This document shows positions 42,589-51,591 of a DNA stretch of 64,000 bases, piece after piece (position 1 is the first letter of the stretch; each line of letters starts with the position of its first letter). The notes beneath the pieces are model-generated. The model was given only the letters and a program-made list of their open reading frames with translations. It did no database searches and had not been told where the DNA came from. The DNA lies in contig NZ_JNVB01000009.1 in assembly GCF_000770305.1 (NCBI RefSeq), forward strand, positions 17,108-81,107. The letters run 5' to 3'. The position numbers and the translations under genes were made by a program. Source of the stretch: Erwinia oleae. Lineage in GTDB: Bacteria > Pseudomonadota > Gammaproteobacteria > Enterobacterales > Enterobacteriaceae.

Positions 42589-43840
42589 TGCCCTTCTCCG
42601 TTTCCAGCACTTCCATTACCTGCGCCACGGTGTGGAAAGAACCACACACCAGCACAATATCCTGTTCTGCGGCCTGTTCAAGCGCCTGTTCAAACGCGGC
42701 GGCGACGCTCGGGAAAACCCGTCCGGCTGGCAGATGCGCGATAAGCTGTTCTGCCGTTGCGCCGCGCGGCCCTTCCAGCGGCGCGCAGAACCATTCATCC
42801 ACCACCGGCGTCAGACAGGCCAGCGTACCGGCGATATCTTTATCGTGCAGCATGCCTGCCACCGCCAGCACTCTGCCGGCGCTCTGCAACGTGCGCAAAC
42901 GATGGGCAAGGTAAGCCGCCGCATGCGGGTTGTGCGCGACGTCAAGGATCACCTTCGGCGCCTGCTGAACCGTCTGAAACCGTCCCGGCAGCATCGCTTT
43001 GTTAATCCATTCGCGCACGACGGCTTCGTCGACCGTGAGCGAAGAGGCCCGCAGCGCCGCCAGCGCCGTCGCCGCATTCGCTAGCGGCACCTGCGGCAGC
43101 GGCAGGCCGCTCAGCGTGCCGTTTGCATCGCTAAACGTCCAGCTGTCGTCGGTTGCGCTGAACGACCAGTCACGCCCGCGCCTGACAAGGTGCGCGCCCA
43201 GAGCGTCGGCGACCTCCGCAATGCTTTGCGGCATCGCCGGTTCGCCCACAACGGCAGCTTTGCCGCGGCGGAAAACGCCCGCTTTTTCACGGCCGATGCT
43301 TTCGCGATCCGGGCCCAGCCAGTCGGTATGATCGAGCGCGATGCTGGTGATCACCGCCACGTCAGCATCAACGATGTTTGTTGCATCCAGCCGCCCGCCC
43401 AGCCCCACTTCCAGGATCGCCACGTCAATTTTAGCGCGTCTGAACAGCCACAGCGCAGAAAGCGTGCCGTATTCAAAATAGGTAAGCGAGGTGTCGCCGC
43501 GGCCCGCTTCGATAGCGGCAAATGAGGCGGTATGATCGGCTTCTGCCAGCTCCTCTCCCTGAATGCGCACCCGTTCGGTATAGCGCAGCAGGTGCGGCGA
43601 ACTGTAGACGCCAACGCGATAGCCCGCCGCCATCAGCAGCGTTTCCAGCGTCCGGCAGGTGGTGCCCTTGCCATTGGTGCCGGCGACGGTGAAAACGACC
43701 GGAGCGGGTATTAACAGATCGAGGGCGGTTGCGACGCGCTGAACACGCGTCAGACCCAGTTCAATAGCCTGAGTGTGTAAATTCTCAAGATAATGAAGCC
43801 ACGTGACCAAAGGCGACGTGGCTTGAGGAAGATTATCCAT
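42578..43840 (-). CDS. folC: Dihydrofolate/folylpolyglutamate synthase FolC
   Basis: Bifunctional cytosolic ligase that adds glutamate to dihydropteroate and to folates. The 420-residue Mur-ligase-fold protein has the P-loop GTNGKGTT at 54-61, the SPHLLRYTERVRI omega-loop region, EVGLGGRLDATN and the DVAHNPHA block. The start at 43840 is 61 bases after accD; the 3' end overlaps dedD. This accD-folC-dedD order is conserved. Confidence 0.96.
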   Translation of the reverse strand: MDNLPQATSPLVTWLHYLENLHTQAIELGLTRVQRVATALDLLIPAPVVFTVAGTNGKGTTCRTLETLLMAAGYRVGVYSSPHLLRYTERVRIQGEELAEADHTASFAAIEAGRGDTSLTYFEYGTLSALWLFRRAKIDVAILEVGLGGRLDATNIVDADVAVITSIALDHTDWLGPDRESIGREKAGVFRRGKAAVVGEPAMPQSIAEVADALGAHLVRRGRDWSFSATDDSWTFSDANGTLSGLPLPQVPLANAATALAALRASSLTVDEAVVREWINKAMLPGRFQTVQQAPKVILDVAHNPHAAAYLAHRLRTLQSAGRVLAVAGMLHDKDIAGTLACLTPVVDEWFCAPLEGPRGATAEQLIAHLPAGRVFPSVAAAFEQALEQAAEQDIVLVCGSFHTVAQVMEVLETEKGSGK

Positions 43841-43901
43841 GTGTCCCGTTCACTGCGTTACGGTGAATTGGGGGAAGAGCCGCTGCCCTTCCCGTCAGTA
43901 T

Positions 43902-44813
43902 TCAGGCTTCAGGGCTGTCGGGGGTTTCTTCAACCACCTCTTTCAGGCTCTCTTCCTGCGGCGCAGGCAGGTTCATCATTTTCGCCAGGATGCTCGCCAG
44001 CTTAAAGCGCATCACCGGCCGACGGATGATCATGTCAATAGCGCCTTTTTCAATCAGGAACTCGCTGCGCTGGAAGCCCGGCGGCAGTTTTTCACGTACG
44101 GTCTGCTCAATAACGCGTGGACCGGCAAAGCCAATCAGCGCTTTCGGTTCAGCGATGTTCAGGTCGCCCAACATAGCAAAACTGGCGGAAACGCCGCCCA
44201 TGGTGGGGTCGGTCAGTACGGAAATATAAGGCAGACCGCGCGCCTGCATTTTGGCCAGCGCGGCGCTGGTTTTCGCCATCTGCATCAGCGACATCAGCGC
44301 TTCCTGCATGCGCGCGCCGCCGGAGGCTGAGAAACAGATCATCGGGCAGTTATCTTCCAGCGCCTGTTCAACAGCGCGGACAAAACGCGCCCCTACGACT
44401 GACCCCATTGAGCCGCCCATAAAGGAAAACTCAAAGGCGGCGGCCACAACCGGCATGCCGTGCAGCGTGCCTTTCATCACGATCAGCGCGTCTTTCTCGT
44501 TGGTCTCTTTCTGTGCCGCAGCCAGACGATCTTTATACTTCTTGGAGTCGCGGAACTTGAGCACGTCTTTAGGCTCCAGTTCGCTCCCCAGTTCGATCAG
44601 CGACCCCTCATCCAGCACGCTGTGCAGACGGTCACGACCGTGCATGCGCATGTGATGATCGCATTTAGGGCAAACTTCAAGATTGCGCTCAAGCTCGGCG
44701 CGATAGAGGATCTGGCCGCAGCTGTCACATTTTGTCCAGACGCCTTCCGGGATACTGGCCTTGCGCGTTGTGGTGGTTGTACTCTTATTGAGGATGCGTT
44801 CAATCCAGCTCAT
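43902..44813 (-). CDS. accD: Acetyl-CoA carboxylase carboxyltransferase subunit beta
   Basis: Carboxyltransferase half-subunit that with AccA moves carboxyl from biotin to acetyl-CoA. The 303-residue protein has the zinc ribbon Cys29-Cys32-Cys48-Cys51 (CDSCG and CPKCDHH), which in E. coli also binds its own mRNA, and the crotonase-like core with [20 protein letters not shown] and [13 protein letters not shown]. The tail beyond about 285 is acidic and disordered. Ribosome site AGGTC is weak. Confidence 0.97.
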   Translation of the reverse strand: MSWIERILNKSTTTTTRKASIPEGVWTKCDSCGQILYRAELERNLEVCPKCDHHMRMHGRDRLHSVLDEGSLIELGSELEPKDVLKFRDSKKYKDRLAAAQKETNEKDALIVMKGTLHGMPVVAAAFEFSFMGGSMGSVVGARFVRAVEQALEDNCPMICFSASGGARMQEALMSLMQMAKTSAALAKMQARGLPYISVLTDPTMGGVSASFAMLGDLNIAEPKALIGFAGPRVIEQTVREKLPPGFQRSEFLIEKGAIDMIIRRPVMRFKLASILAKMMNLPAPQEESLKEVVEETPDSPEA

Positions 44814-45145
44814 TGATGACCTGTTATGTTGTTTATCGTGTTAAATCAATTAGTTAACACAGATTATCGTTTGAGAATTAAACGACATTACATCATAAAA
44901 CAGCGCATCGCGCTACACATTCATCAATGCATTACCGCGACATTTCGAGGGGTAAAACGGGAGCGGACGCCTTATATATCAGGGCCGCCGTTGTTGATGC
45001 GCGACCGGATGGAATGTCTATACTTAAACAGACCCCACCCCGTAAGCCTGTATAAAAAGGCGCGGAATGTAGATTGCCCCGTCGCCGGGGCTTTTTTATT
45101 TATTAAATATGTTCCGGCGCATCGCACGGCGCCGGAGAGTTCAAC
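44814..45145. other. accD-dedA spacer with a plus-strand terminator
   Basis: 332 bases. It contains the accD promoter region (AT-rich 44820-44900), a leftward stem TCCGGCGC / GCGCCGGA (45113-45136) just after dedA, and a plus-strand terminator at 45076-45097 that no plus-strand gene explains. An overlapping open frame of 116 codons has no ribosome site or resemblance and is not called. Confidence 0.6.
45031..45098 (+). ncRNA. Candidate small RNA opposite the dedA-accD transcript
   Basis: A terminator (GCCCCG-TCGC-CGGGGC then six T, 45076-45097) points rightwards where both neighbours run leftwards. Upstream, TATACT at 45019-45024 is a good -10; TTGATG at 44994-44999 is a possible -35 but with a long 19-base spacer. 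The predicted RNA of about 68 bases has a C-rich 5' part, a small GCCT/AGGC stem and the terminator, a layout typical of small regulatory RNAs. The call rests on inspection only. Confidence 0.4.
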
Positions 45146-45802
45146 TCACGACTCCCGTTTCGCTTTGCTGCGATGACGAATGATTTCAATCACGCCGGGC
45201 AGAATCGACACCAGTATTATCGCTACGATCAGGTAGTGAATATTTTGCTGGACGGCAGGCAAATTGCCAAAGAAATAGCCCGCATAGGAAAACAGGATAA
45301 CCCACAGCAGGCCGCCAGCCACGTTATACAGCGCAAAGTGACGATAGGACATTTTACCCATACCGGCCACGAACGGCGCGAAGGTCCGCACAATCGGCAC
45401 GAAGCGCGCCAGAATGATGGTTTTGCCGCCGTGGCGCTCGTAGAACTGATGCGTTTTTTCCAGGTAACTGCGGCGGAAAATTTTCGAATTGGGGTTGCTG
45501 AACAGCCTGTCGCCAAACAAGCGACCAATTGTATAGTTTACCGCGTCGCCCAGAATGGCCGCGATGCACAGCAGCAGCGCCATCAGATGAACGTTCAGCG
45601 CACTGTCGGGAATGGCGGCCAGCGCACCGGCCACAAACAATAGCGAATCGCCCGGCAGGAACGGCGTCACCACCAGCCCCGTTTCACAGAACAGGATCAG
45701 AAACAAAATGGCGTAGATCCAGACGCCGTACTGGGCAACCATTGCCTGCAAATGAACATCAATATGCAGGATAAAATCGATCACGGTGTGAATCATTTCC
45801 AT
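45146..45802 (-). CDS. dedA: DedA-family inner-membrane protein
   Basis: Member of the DedA/VTT superfamily, 218 residues (E. coli 219). Family motifs [20 protein letters not shown] (residues about 42-61) and [19 protein letters not shown] with the conserved FxRxxP-type region are present. Such proteins are implicated in lipid-carrier (undecaprenyl phosphate) or phospholipid flipping and membrane proton balance. The start at 45802 has AAGGA and matches the family; 65 upstream codons are open within truA. It begins 28 bases after the truA stop. Confidence 0.95.
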   Translation of the reverse strand: MEMIHTVIDFILHIDVHLQAMVAQYGVWIYAILFLILFCETGLVVTPFLPGDSLLFVAGALAAIPDSALNVHLMALLLCIAAILGDAVNYTIGRLFGDRLFSNPNSKIFRRSYLEKTHQFYERHGGKTIILARFVPIVRTFAPFVAGMGKMSYRHFALYNVAGGLLWVILFSYAGYFFGNLPAVQQNIHYLIVAIILVSILPGVIEIIRHRSKAKRES

Positions 45803-45830
45803 ACGTGTTTCCTTCAATACGCCAGCAGGT

Positions 45831-46637
45831 TTAATCTTCCAGGAAGAGCGGCCCCATCGGTGGACGGGGTAAGTCATAACGTTCGGGATAATCGACCGCC
45901 ACCAGGTACAGCCCTTCGGCTCTGGCGGTAGCGGCAGCCAGCGTGCGATCTTTCGCCGCCAGCAGCTCGGCCATCCAGCTCTCCTGCTGATTCCCACAGC
46001 CTATTTCCATCAGGCTGCCAACGATATTGCGCACCATATGATGCACAAAGGCATTGGCTTTGATGTCAACGATCACATATGCGCCTTTACGGCAGACGTT
46101 CAGGTGAATCACATTGCGCCACGGCGTCCGCGACTGGCACTGCACGGCGCGAAACGACGTGAAATCATTTTCGCCCAGCAGCGCCTGTCCGGCACGCTGC
46201 ATTTTCTCTGCATCCAGCGGGTGATAAAAATGGGTGACGCCGCCGTTAAGTATCGCCGGACGCAGCCGCCGGTTGTAAATGACGTAGCGATAACGCCGCG
46301 CCGTAGCGCTGAAGCGTGCGTGAAAATCTTCAGCGACGGCTTTCACCCAGCGCACGGCGATGTCGTCCGGCAGATTGGCATTCACGCCCAGCGTCCAGGC
46401 TGCATCCTTGCGTATTGACGTGGTTTCAAAGTGCACCACCTGCCCCGTGCCGTGCACGCCCGCATCGGTTCGGCCCGCGCAAAATACGCTGACCGGATGG
46501 TTCGCCACGCTCGCCAGCGCTTTTTCCAGCTTCTCCTGCACGCTGCGCACTTCCTGCTGACGCTGCCAGCCATAGTAGCGGCTGCCGTCATACTCAATGC
46601 CAAGCGCGACTTTCTGTCGCGGTTGCCCTTCTGACAT
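45831..46637 (-). CDS. truA: tRNA pseudouridine synthase A
   Basis: Makes pseudouridine at positions 38-40 of tRNA anticodon arms. The 268-residue protein (E. coli 270) has the catalytic Asp58 in [18 protein letters not shown], and conserved [13 protein letters not shown] and [19 protein letters not shown]. The ATG shares one base with the usg stop (TGATG), so translation is likely coupled. Confidence 0.97.
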   Translation of the reverse strand: MSEGQPRQKVALGIEYDGSRYYGWQRQQEVRSVQEKLEKALASVANHPVSVFCAGRTDAGVHGTGQVVHFETTSIRKDAAWTLGVNANLPDDIAVRWVKAVAEDFHARFSATARRYRYVIYNRRLRPAILNGGVTHFYHPLDAEKMQRAGQALLGENDFTSFRAVQCQSRTPWRNVIHLNVCRKGAYVIVDIKANAFVHHMVRNIVGSLMEIGCGNQQESWMAELLAAKDRTLAAATARAEGLYLVAVDYPERYDLPRPPMGPLFLED

Positions 46638-47647
46638 CAGTACAGATACTCCTGAACCAGTTTTTCCGCCGTTTTGACGGCCATCAACGCGCCGCCGAAG
46701 CGCACGTTGTCCGCCACGGACCAGAACTGCAACATCTCCGGTACGCCGTAGTCATTGCGCACGCAGCCAAGACTGAGATGCGCGCTGCCTGAGGCATCGC
46801 CCACCTGGGTGGGATAACTGTCCTCTTCCGAGAGAGCGATATCCTCCTGCTGCTGAAAGGCGTCGCGCGCCTCTTCGGCCGACATGGGCCGCAGGTTTTC
46901 AATATGAACAATCTGCGCGTTGCCGTAAAATACCGGCGCCTGCACCACCGAAACGGTGATCGGCAGCCCTTCATCCTGCATCACCTTGCGCGCCTGATCG
47001 ACCAGACGTCGTTCGGCTAACACGCTCCCTTCACTGTCGGTCAGCTGCGGCAGCATGTTAAACGCCAACTGGCGACCGAAAAACGTCTCTTCCGCCGGCA
47101 GCCCGTTAAGCAGACGCGCGCTTTCACCCGCCAGTGAATCCACTGCGGCTTTGCCATGCGCCGAGGCGGCGATCAGGCTGGTGACCTGAAGCCGCCCCAG
47201 ACCGGCCACGTCGGTCAGCGGTTTGATAGCGCACAGCAGTTGGCTGACGGTGCTATCCGCCACGCTGATAATGTTCCGATTGCGGTAGTCGCCCAGCGCC
47301 TGCGGATTGACATCAGGCACCACCAGCGGCACGTCCGGCTCCAGCGCAAAGAGATCGCTGGAATCAATCACCAGGCAGCCGCCGTTGGCCGCGTCTTCCG
47401 CATAGCGCGCCGAGGCTTCACGCCCGGCGGCAAAAAACGCCAACTGCACGTTTGACCAGTCAAATTCAGCAGCGTCGGTCACCATCACCGACCGGCCTGC
47501 AAAGCGCAGCGTCTCGCCCGCGCTGCGTTCGCTCGCCAGCAAATACAACTCACCAACCGGGAATTCACGCTCGGCCAGTAACTCCAGTAAAGCGCCCCCT
47601 ACGGCACCTGTCGCGCCCAGTAGCGCAATATTCCAGCCGTCAGACAT
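46637..47647 (-). CDS. usg: Usg, aspartate-semialdehyde-dehydrogenase-like protein
   Basis: Homologue of aspartate-semialdehyde dehydrogenase of 336 residues (E. coli 337) without established activity. The Rossmann loop [14 protein letters not shown] (11-24) is intact. In active enzymes the catalytic Cys lies in PNCST-type sequence; the matching segment here reads [11 protein letters not shown], with Asp in place of Cys, so dehydrogenase activity is unlikely. It lies between pdxB and truA, as in E. coli. Confidence 0.93.
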   Translation of the reverse strand: MSDGWNIALLGATGAVGGALLELLAEREFPVGELYLLASERSAGETLRFAGRSVMVTDAAEFDWSNVQLAFFAAGREASARYAEDAANGGCLVIDSSDLFALEPDVPLVVPDVNPQALGDYRNRNIISVADSTVSQLLCAIKPLTDVAGLGRLQVTSLIAASAHGKAAVDSLAGESARLLNGLPAEETFFGRQLAFNMLPQLTDSEGSVLAERRLVDQARKVMQDEGLPITVSVVQAPVFYGNAQIVHIENLRPMSAEEARDAFQQQEDIALSEEDSYPTQVGDASGSAHLSLGCVRNDYGVPEMLQFWSVADNVRFGGALMAVKTAEKLVQEYLY

Positions 47648-47663
47648 GTTGGTTTACTCCAGA

Positions 47664-47692
47664 GAAAAAAACAGGGCGGTGGAAAACCGCCT
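47664..47692 (-). terminator. Partial terminator between pdxB and usg
   Basis: Leftward stem GGCGGT / ACCGCC with a five-base loop, CTG and then seven T. It begins at the pdxB stop codon. The short stem suggests attenuation rather than complete stop. Confidence 0.6.
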
Positions 47693-48828
47693 CAGGAATG
47701 TGGATGAAAGAGCGCGTTAAAACCCAGCTTCGCCAGCAGCGTTGCCGTCTCCTCGACGTCGCACTGCACCATCAGCGAAGACCATTCGCGTCGTTCAAGG
47801 TAATTTTTACGCAGGCGGTCAAATTCGCCCGGCGTGCCTGCCGCTTTACGAAGCGGAGCATCATCGCGGCGCACATCATACACCAGATGCACTAACCTTT
47901 TCAGCGTCGGCTGATCGAGCTCGCCATGCAGGGTGATGCGGCCAAACTCCGGCGCGGGCAGCAGCATCTCCAGCGCAACCTGCTGCGGCTGGCCAATAAA
48001 CTGTGTCCAGGCCTCAAAGACCTGGGTGGTGCCGCGTGCCTTGCCTTCCAGCGTGTAACCCGCAATGTGCGCGGTGGCGATATCAACCTTCTTCAACAGC
48101 GGCAGGGAGAGATCCGGTTCCGGCTCCCAGACGTCAAGCACCACGCTGAGATCGCTGCGCTGTTGCAGCACGTTGAGCAGCGCGTGGTTATCCACCACCG
48201 CGCCACGGCAGGCGTTGATCAGGATGGCATTCGGCTTCAGCGCCTTTAACAGCGCCTCATCGGCCAGGTGCAGCGTTTTATATTCGCCCTGCTTAAACAG
48301 CGGCGTATGAAACGTGAGGATGTCCGCATCCGCCACCAGCTCAGCAAGCGGGCGGAAATCACCTTCGTCACCGCGATCGGCGCGAGGCGGATCGCACAGC
48401 AGCGTCCTGATACCCAGCGCCTCAAGGCGCGCCTGAAGACGACCGCCGACGTTGCCGACGCCGACGATACCAACGGTGCGGTCGCGAAGCTGAAAACCGT
48501 CGCGTTCGGCGATCAGCAGCAGCGCAGAGAAAACGTACTCGACAACCGCAATGGCGTTGCAGCCAGGCGCAGCGGAAAAGCCAATGCCCTGCGCTTTCAG
48601 AAAATCCTCATCAATATGATCGGTTCCGGCGGTGGCGGTGCCGACAAATTTTACCGTTTTTCCGTCGAGCAGCGCTGCATCCACTTTGGTGACTGAACGT
48701 ACCATTAATGCATCGGCGTCGTTAAGCGCCTCCTGCGGTACCGGTCGTCCGGGCACCGCGACAACCGTACCGGTGCGGCTGAACAGCTCGCGCGCGTAAG
48801 GCATATTTTCATCAACGAGGATTTTCAC
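47692..48828 (-). CDS. pdxB: Erythronate-4-phosphate dehydrogenase PdxB
   Basis: Oxidises 4-phosphoerythronate with tightly bound NAD in the DXP-dependent route to pyridoxal phosphate. The protein has 378 residues, as in E. coli, from a GTG start at 48828 ([15 protein letters not shown]). NAD loop [16 protein letters not shown] is near 120; the catalytic Arg is in NACRGAVVD, Glu in DVWEPEPD and His in [15 protein letters not shown] PdxB-specific C-terminal domain covers 285-378. Confidence 0.96.
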   Translation of the reverse strand: MKILVDENMPYARELFSRTGTVVAVPGRPVPQEALNDADALMVRSVTKVDAALLDGKTVKFVGTATAGTDHIDEDFLKAQGIGFSAAPGCNAIAVVEYVFSALLLIAERDGFQLRDRTVGIVGVGNVGGRLQARLEALGIRTLLCDPPRADRGDEGDFRPLAELVADADILTFHTPLFKQGEYKTLHLADEALLKALKPNAILINACRGAVVDNHALLNVLQQRSDLSVVLDVWEPEPDLSLPLLKKVDIATAHIAGYTLEGKARGTTQVFEAWTQFIGQPQQVALEMLLPAPEFGRITLHGELDQPTLKRLVHLVYDVRRDDAPLRKAAGTPGEFDRLRKNYLERREWSSLMVQCDVEETATLLAKLGFNALFHPHS

Positions 48829-48970
48829 AATCAGATTCCTGCTTTGGCACAGTGAGGCGCAATATTCTGCCACAAACCCGCAGGCGGGATAACCCTTGGA
48901 GGTGATGAGGAGACAAAACCCGCGTACACTCGCTGTCTCACAGAATAATTGAAAGAGCTAACTTCCTGCC

Positions 48971-49879
48971 ATGAATGCCCTGTTTCCCTTGCTGGCCGTG
49001 CTTATCTGGTCGGTCAACGCCATCGTCAGTAAAATCTCCGCAGGCGCTATCGATCCGGCGGCGATCTCCTTTTATCGCTGGCTGTTGGCGCTGCTGACGC
49101 TGACGCCGTTCGTGCTGCCTGCCGTCTGGCGTAATCGTCAACAAATTGGTGCGGAATGGTGGAAGCTGTTGGTACTCGGCCTGCTCGGCATGGTGCTTTA
49201 TCAGAGCCTGGCCTATTACGCCGCACACAGCGTCAGCGCGCTGTTTATGGGTATATTAAACGCGCTGATCCCGCTCCTGACGGTGCTGATTGGCCTGGTG
49301 TTGTTACGGCTGGCGCCTACGTACGGCGTAGTGCTGGGCAGCCTGCTCTCCTTCAGCGGCCTGGTGTGGCTGGTCAGCCAGGGAAATCCTCAGCAACTGC
49401 TGACGCACGGCATGGGCAAAGGCGAACTGATGATGTTTGCCGCTTCCACCTCCTACGCGCTTTACGGCGTGCTGACCAAACGCTGGGCCATTGCCCTGCC
49501 GAACTGGCAAAGTCTGTATGTGCAAATTGTCTTTGGCGTGCTGCTGCTGACGCCCAACTTCCTGCTGGCGAAAGACGTCTCGCTTAACCTGAATAATATC
49601 CCGCTGGTGCTGTTTGCAGGCATTCCGGCATCGATTATCGCCCCGTTTATGTGGATCCAGGGCGTAATGCGGATGGGCGCCAATACCGCGTCGATTTTTA
49701 TGAACCTGACGCCGATTTTCACCGCCATCATTGCGGTGCTGTTCCTGCATGAGGCGCTGCACAGCTATCACTATATCGGCGGCGGCGTGACCTTGCTGGG
49801 CGTGCTGCTGGCTCAGCGTCTGCGAACCCCACTACGTCTGAAAAGGAAAGCGCTGAATGAGGAGAGCGGCGAGCGGTAA
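48971..49879 (+). CDS. EamA-family (DMT) transporter
   Basis: Inner-membrane protein of the drug/metabolite transporter superfamily, 302 residues, ten predicted helices in two EamA repeats (about 3-137 and 150-285). The repeats carry LIWSVNAIVSKISAGAIDP and FAASTSYALYGVLTKRWA at matching places, and MGANTASIFMNLTPIFTAIIAVLFLHE near the end. Probably an exporter of metabolites or amino acids; substrate unknown. Divergent from pdxB. E. coli lacks this gene at this position. Confidence 0.85.
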   Translation: MNALFPLLAVLIWSVNAIVSKISAGAIDPAAISFYRWLLALLTLTPFVLPAVWRNRQQIGAEWWKLLVLGLLGMVLYQSLAYYAAHSVSALFMGILNALIPLLTVLIGLVLLRLAPTYGVVLGSLLSFSGLVWLVSQGNPQQLLTHGMGKGELMMFAASTSYALYGVLTKRWAIALPNWQSLYVQIVFGVLLLTPNFLLAKDVSLNLNNIPLVLFAGIPASIIAPFMWIQGVMRMGANTASIFMNLTPIFTAIIAVLFLHEALHSYHYIGGGVTLLGVLLAQRLRTPLRLKRKALNEESGER

Positions 49880-50002
49880 TATTGCGGTAAAAAATAGCGT
49901 TTCTGTACTGTCGACTACTACCTATCGCCGGGCGGGATTGCTATCATAGCGCATCTTTTTTCCGGCGCGCCCCGGATTCGCCCTTCAGTTAAGGATTCAG
50001 CC

Positions 50003-51037
50003 ATGCAGCCTCTCAGTGGCCCCGGTGCGCCGATACCCGGCGATCGCACGACGATCGATACCCGCCCCGGTCAGACCGGCCCCGGAGACCAGCCTCTTTC
50101 GCCCGCGCAGCGCACCGCGCTTGAAAGACTGATTGTGAAAATTATGGCGCTCAGTTCGCTGAAATCGCCTGAGCTGTGGGCCGGGCTGCGCCACGAAGTG
50201 GGCGTGAAAAACGATGCAGGGCTGCTGTCGCGCCACTTTCCGGCGGCGGAGCAGTTTCTTAACACGCGTCTTTCACAGGTGCAGGACAGCCACGCCACGC
50301 GCCAGTTGCTGCAACAGCTCACCGACCTGCTGCCGCAGGGCAACAATCGACAGGCGGTCAGCGATTTTATTCGTCAGCAGTTTGGTCACACCGTGCTCAG
50401 TTCGCTTAACCCCGATCAGCTCCGCCAGGTGCTGACCATGCTGCAAAACGGTCAGATGACCATTCCTCAGCCGCAGCAAAACCGTATTACCGATCGCACG
50501 CTGCTGCCCGCCGAGCACCAGACACTTAATCAGCAAATCGCGCGCCTTGCCGCCGCAACCGGCGAACAGCCAGTGAAGCTGTGGGCAACGGTGTTGAACA
50601 TGGTGAATCTTCACAGCGGCGATCCCATTCCGTCGCGCGTTTTCCCGCTGCTGACGCAGTATCTCCAGGCCAGCCTGGCGCTCAGTCAGCACACTACGTC
50701 ACCCGGCCTGCCGATGCTGCTGGCCTCGCTGAAAGTGCCGCCCGACCGCGACGAGCAGCGAATGCTGGAAGACGCCTGTCAGCAGCGTTTTCAGCAGCCT
50801 GCCTCCGCCCCGCTTACCCTATTACAGGCGCAGGATCTGCTCAATCTGCTGTTTGCCCGCCGCGCAGAGCGCCAGCGCGAACAGGCGCTGGCCGACAGCG
50901 AAATCAACCCACAGCCGATTGTCGCGCCCCTTTATGGCTATGTGCCGCCGGTGCTGCAACCTCTCGTCAACAGCCCGATGCTCAGCATCTTTGTCGCGCT
51001 GGTGGTGATTGGGTTCCTGCTGTGGATTTTTCTTTAA
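50003..51037 (+). CDS. flk: Flagella biosynthesis regulator Flk
   Basis: Protein that in Salmonella prevents premature secretion of late flagellar substrates at the rod-ring checkpoint. The 344-residue sequence has a proline-rich start (PLSGPGAPIPGD), a conserved cytoplasmic core (AGLRHEVGVKNDAGLLSRHFPAAEQFL, QGNNRQAVSDFIRQQFG, LLPAEHQTLNQ) and a single C-terminal helix (about 325-343), fitting a tail-anchored protein. AAGGA lies eight bases before the ATG. Its place after pdxB is as in E. coli. Confidence 0.92.
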   Translation: MQPLSGPGAPIPGDRTTIDTRPGQTGPGDQPLSPAQRTALERLIVKIMALSSLKSPELWAGLRHEVGVKNDAGLLSRHFPAAEQFLNTRLSQVQDSHATRQLLQQLTDLLPQGNNRQAVSDFIRQQFGHTVLSSLNPDQLRQVLTMLQNGQMTIPQPQQNRITDRTLLPAEHQTLNQQIARLAAATGEQPVKLWATVLNMVNLHSGDPIPSRVFPLLTQYLQASLALSQHTTSPGLPMLLASLKVPPDRDEQRMLEDACQQRFQQPASAPLTLLQAQDLLNLLFARRAERQREQALADSEINPQPIVAPLYGYVPPVLQPLVNSPMLSIFVALVVIGFLLWIFL

Positions 51038-51051
51038 CGTCAGTGAAAAGC

Positions 51052-51504
51052 CTAACAGCCGCACTCATGCGGTCTGGCCTGTAAAGGCCATTCTCCCGCT
51101 TCTTTCCCCTGCGTGACGGGATGACCATCGCGCAGCCAGAAATCCAGCCCGCCAATCAGCTCTTTGACCTTAAAACCGGCTTCCGCCAGCTTCAATGCGC
51201 CTTTGGTTGAGCCATTGCAGCCAATGCCATCGCAGTAAGTGATACAGACCTTTTCTCTGTCGAGTTGCGCCAGGCTTTCTGACGTCATCAGACGATGCGG
51301 AAAGCTTATTGCGCCGCAGATGTGCCCGGCCTGATATTGCTCGGGTGAACGTACGTCCACCACCACAATTTCAGCAACGTGGTTCGCCAGATCCGTGGCG
51401 ACATCCCATGCGTCGGCATAATACGCGAGCTTCTCGCGCAGCCAGTTTTCGCTCTGGCCAGGTGACGGTGGAGGAAAAGTTAAAACAACCGATGTTGGCT
51501 TCAT
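51052..51504 (-). CDS. Single-domain rhodanese
   Basis: Sulphurtransferase-like protein of 150 residues. Residues 45-130 form the rhodanese fold: VVVDVRSPEQYQAGHICGAISFP (CH2A/B region) and the active loop YCDGIGCNGSTKGA with Cys91 the predicted persulphide residue and Cys96 nearby. The C-terminus ends HECGC, two more cysteines that might relay sulphur or bind metal. Strong AAGGAG. It is divergent from a MocR-type regulator 87 bases away and is the probable regulatory target. Confidence 0.82.
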   Translation of the reverse strand: MKPTSVVLTFPPPSPGQSENWLREKLAYYADAWDVATDLANHVAEIVVVDVRSPEQYQAGHICGAISFPHRLMTSESLAQLDREKVCITYCDGIGCNGSTKGALKLAEAGFKVKELIGGLDFWLRDGHPVTQGKEAGEWPLQARPHECGC

Positions 51505-51532
51505 AAAAACTCCTTTAAGCAGATGTGGCTCA

Positions 51533-51538
51533 ATGATA
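51533..51538 (-). promoter_or_regulatory. Candidate -10 of the rhodanese gene
   Basis: Minus-strand TATCAT with a poor -35 (TTATTG) 17 bases upstream. The proximal direct repeat overlaps this -35, the layout expected of an activator-dependent promoter. Confidence 0.45.
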
Positions 51539-51555
51539 GGGTGAATCGGACCGGT

Positions 51556-51591
51556 CAATAATACCCATTTACCCCTGACAATAAGACCCAT
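51556..51591. promoter_or_regulatory. Paired direct repeat, probable MocR operator
   Basis: CAATAATACCCAT (51556-51568) and CAATAAGACCCAT (51579-51591) agree at 12 of 13 bases and are spaced 23 bp start to start, about two helical turns. MocR/PdxR-family dimers typically bind two direct repeats at such spacing. The second copy ends on the base before the regulator's ATG. Confidence 0.7.

Noticed and set aside
44826..45176. 116-codon plus-strand frame between accD and dedA
   Set aside because: No ribosome site, low-quality composition, and it crosses the small-RNA terminator.
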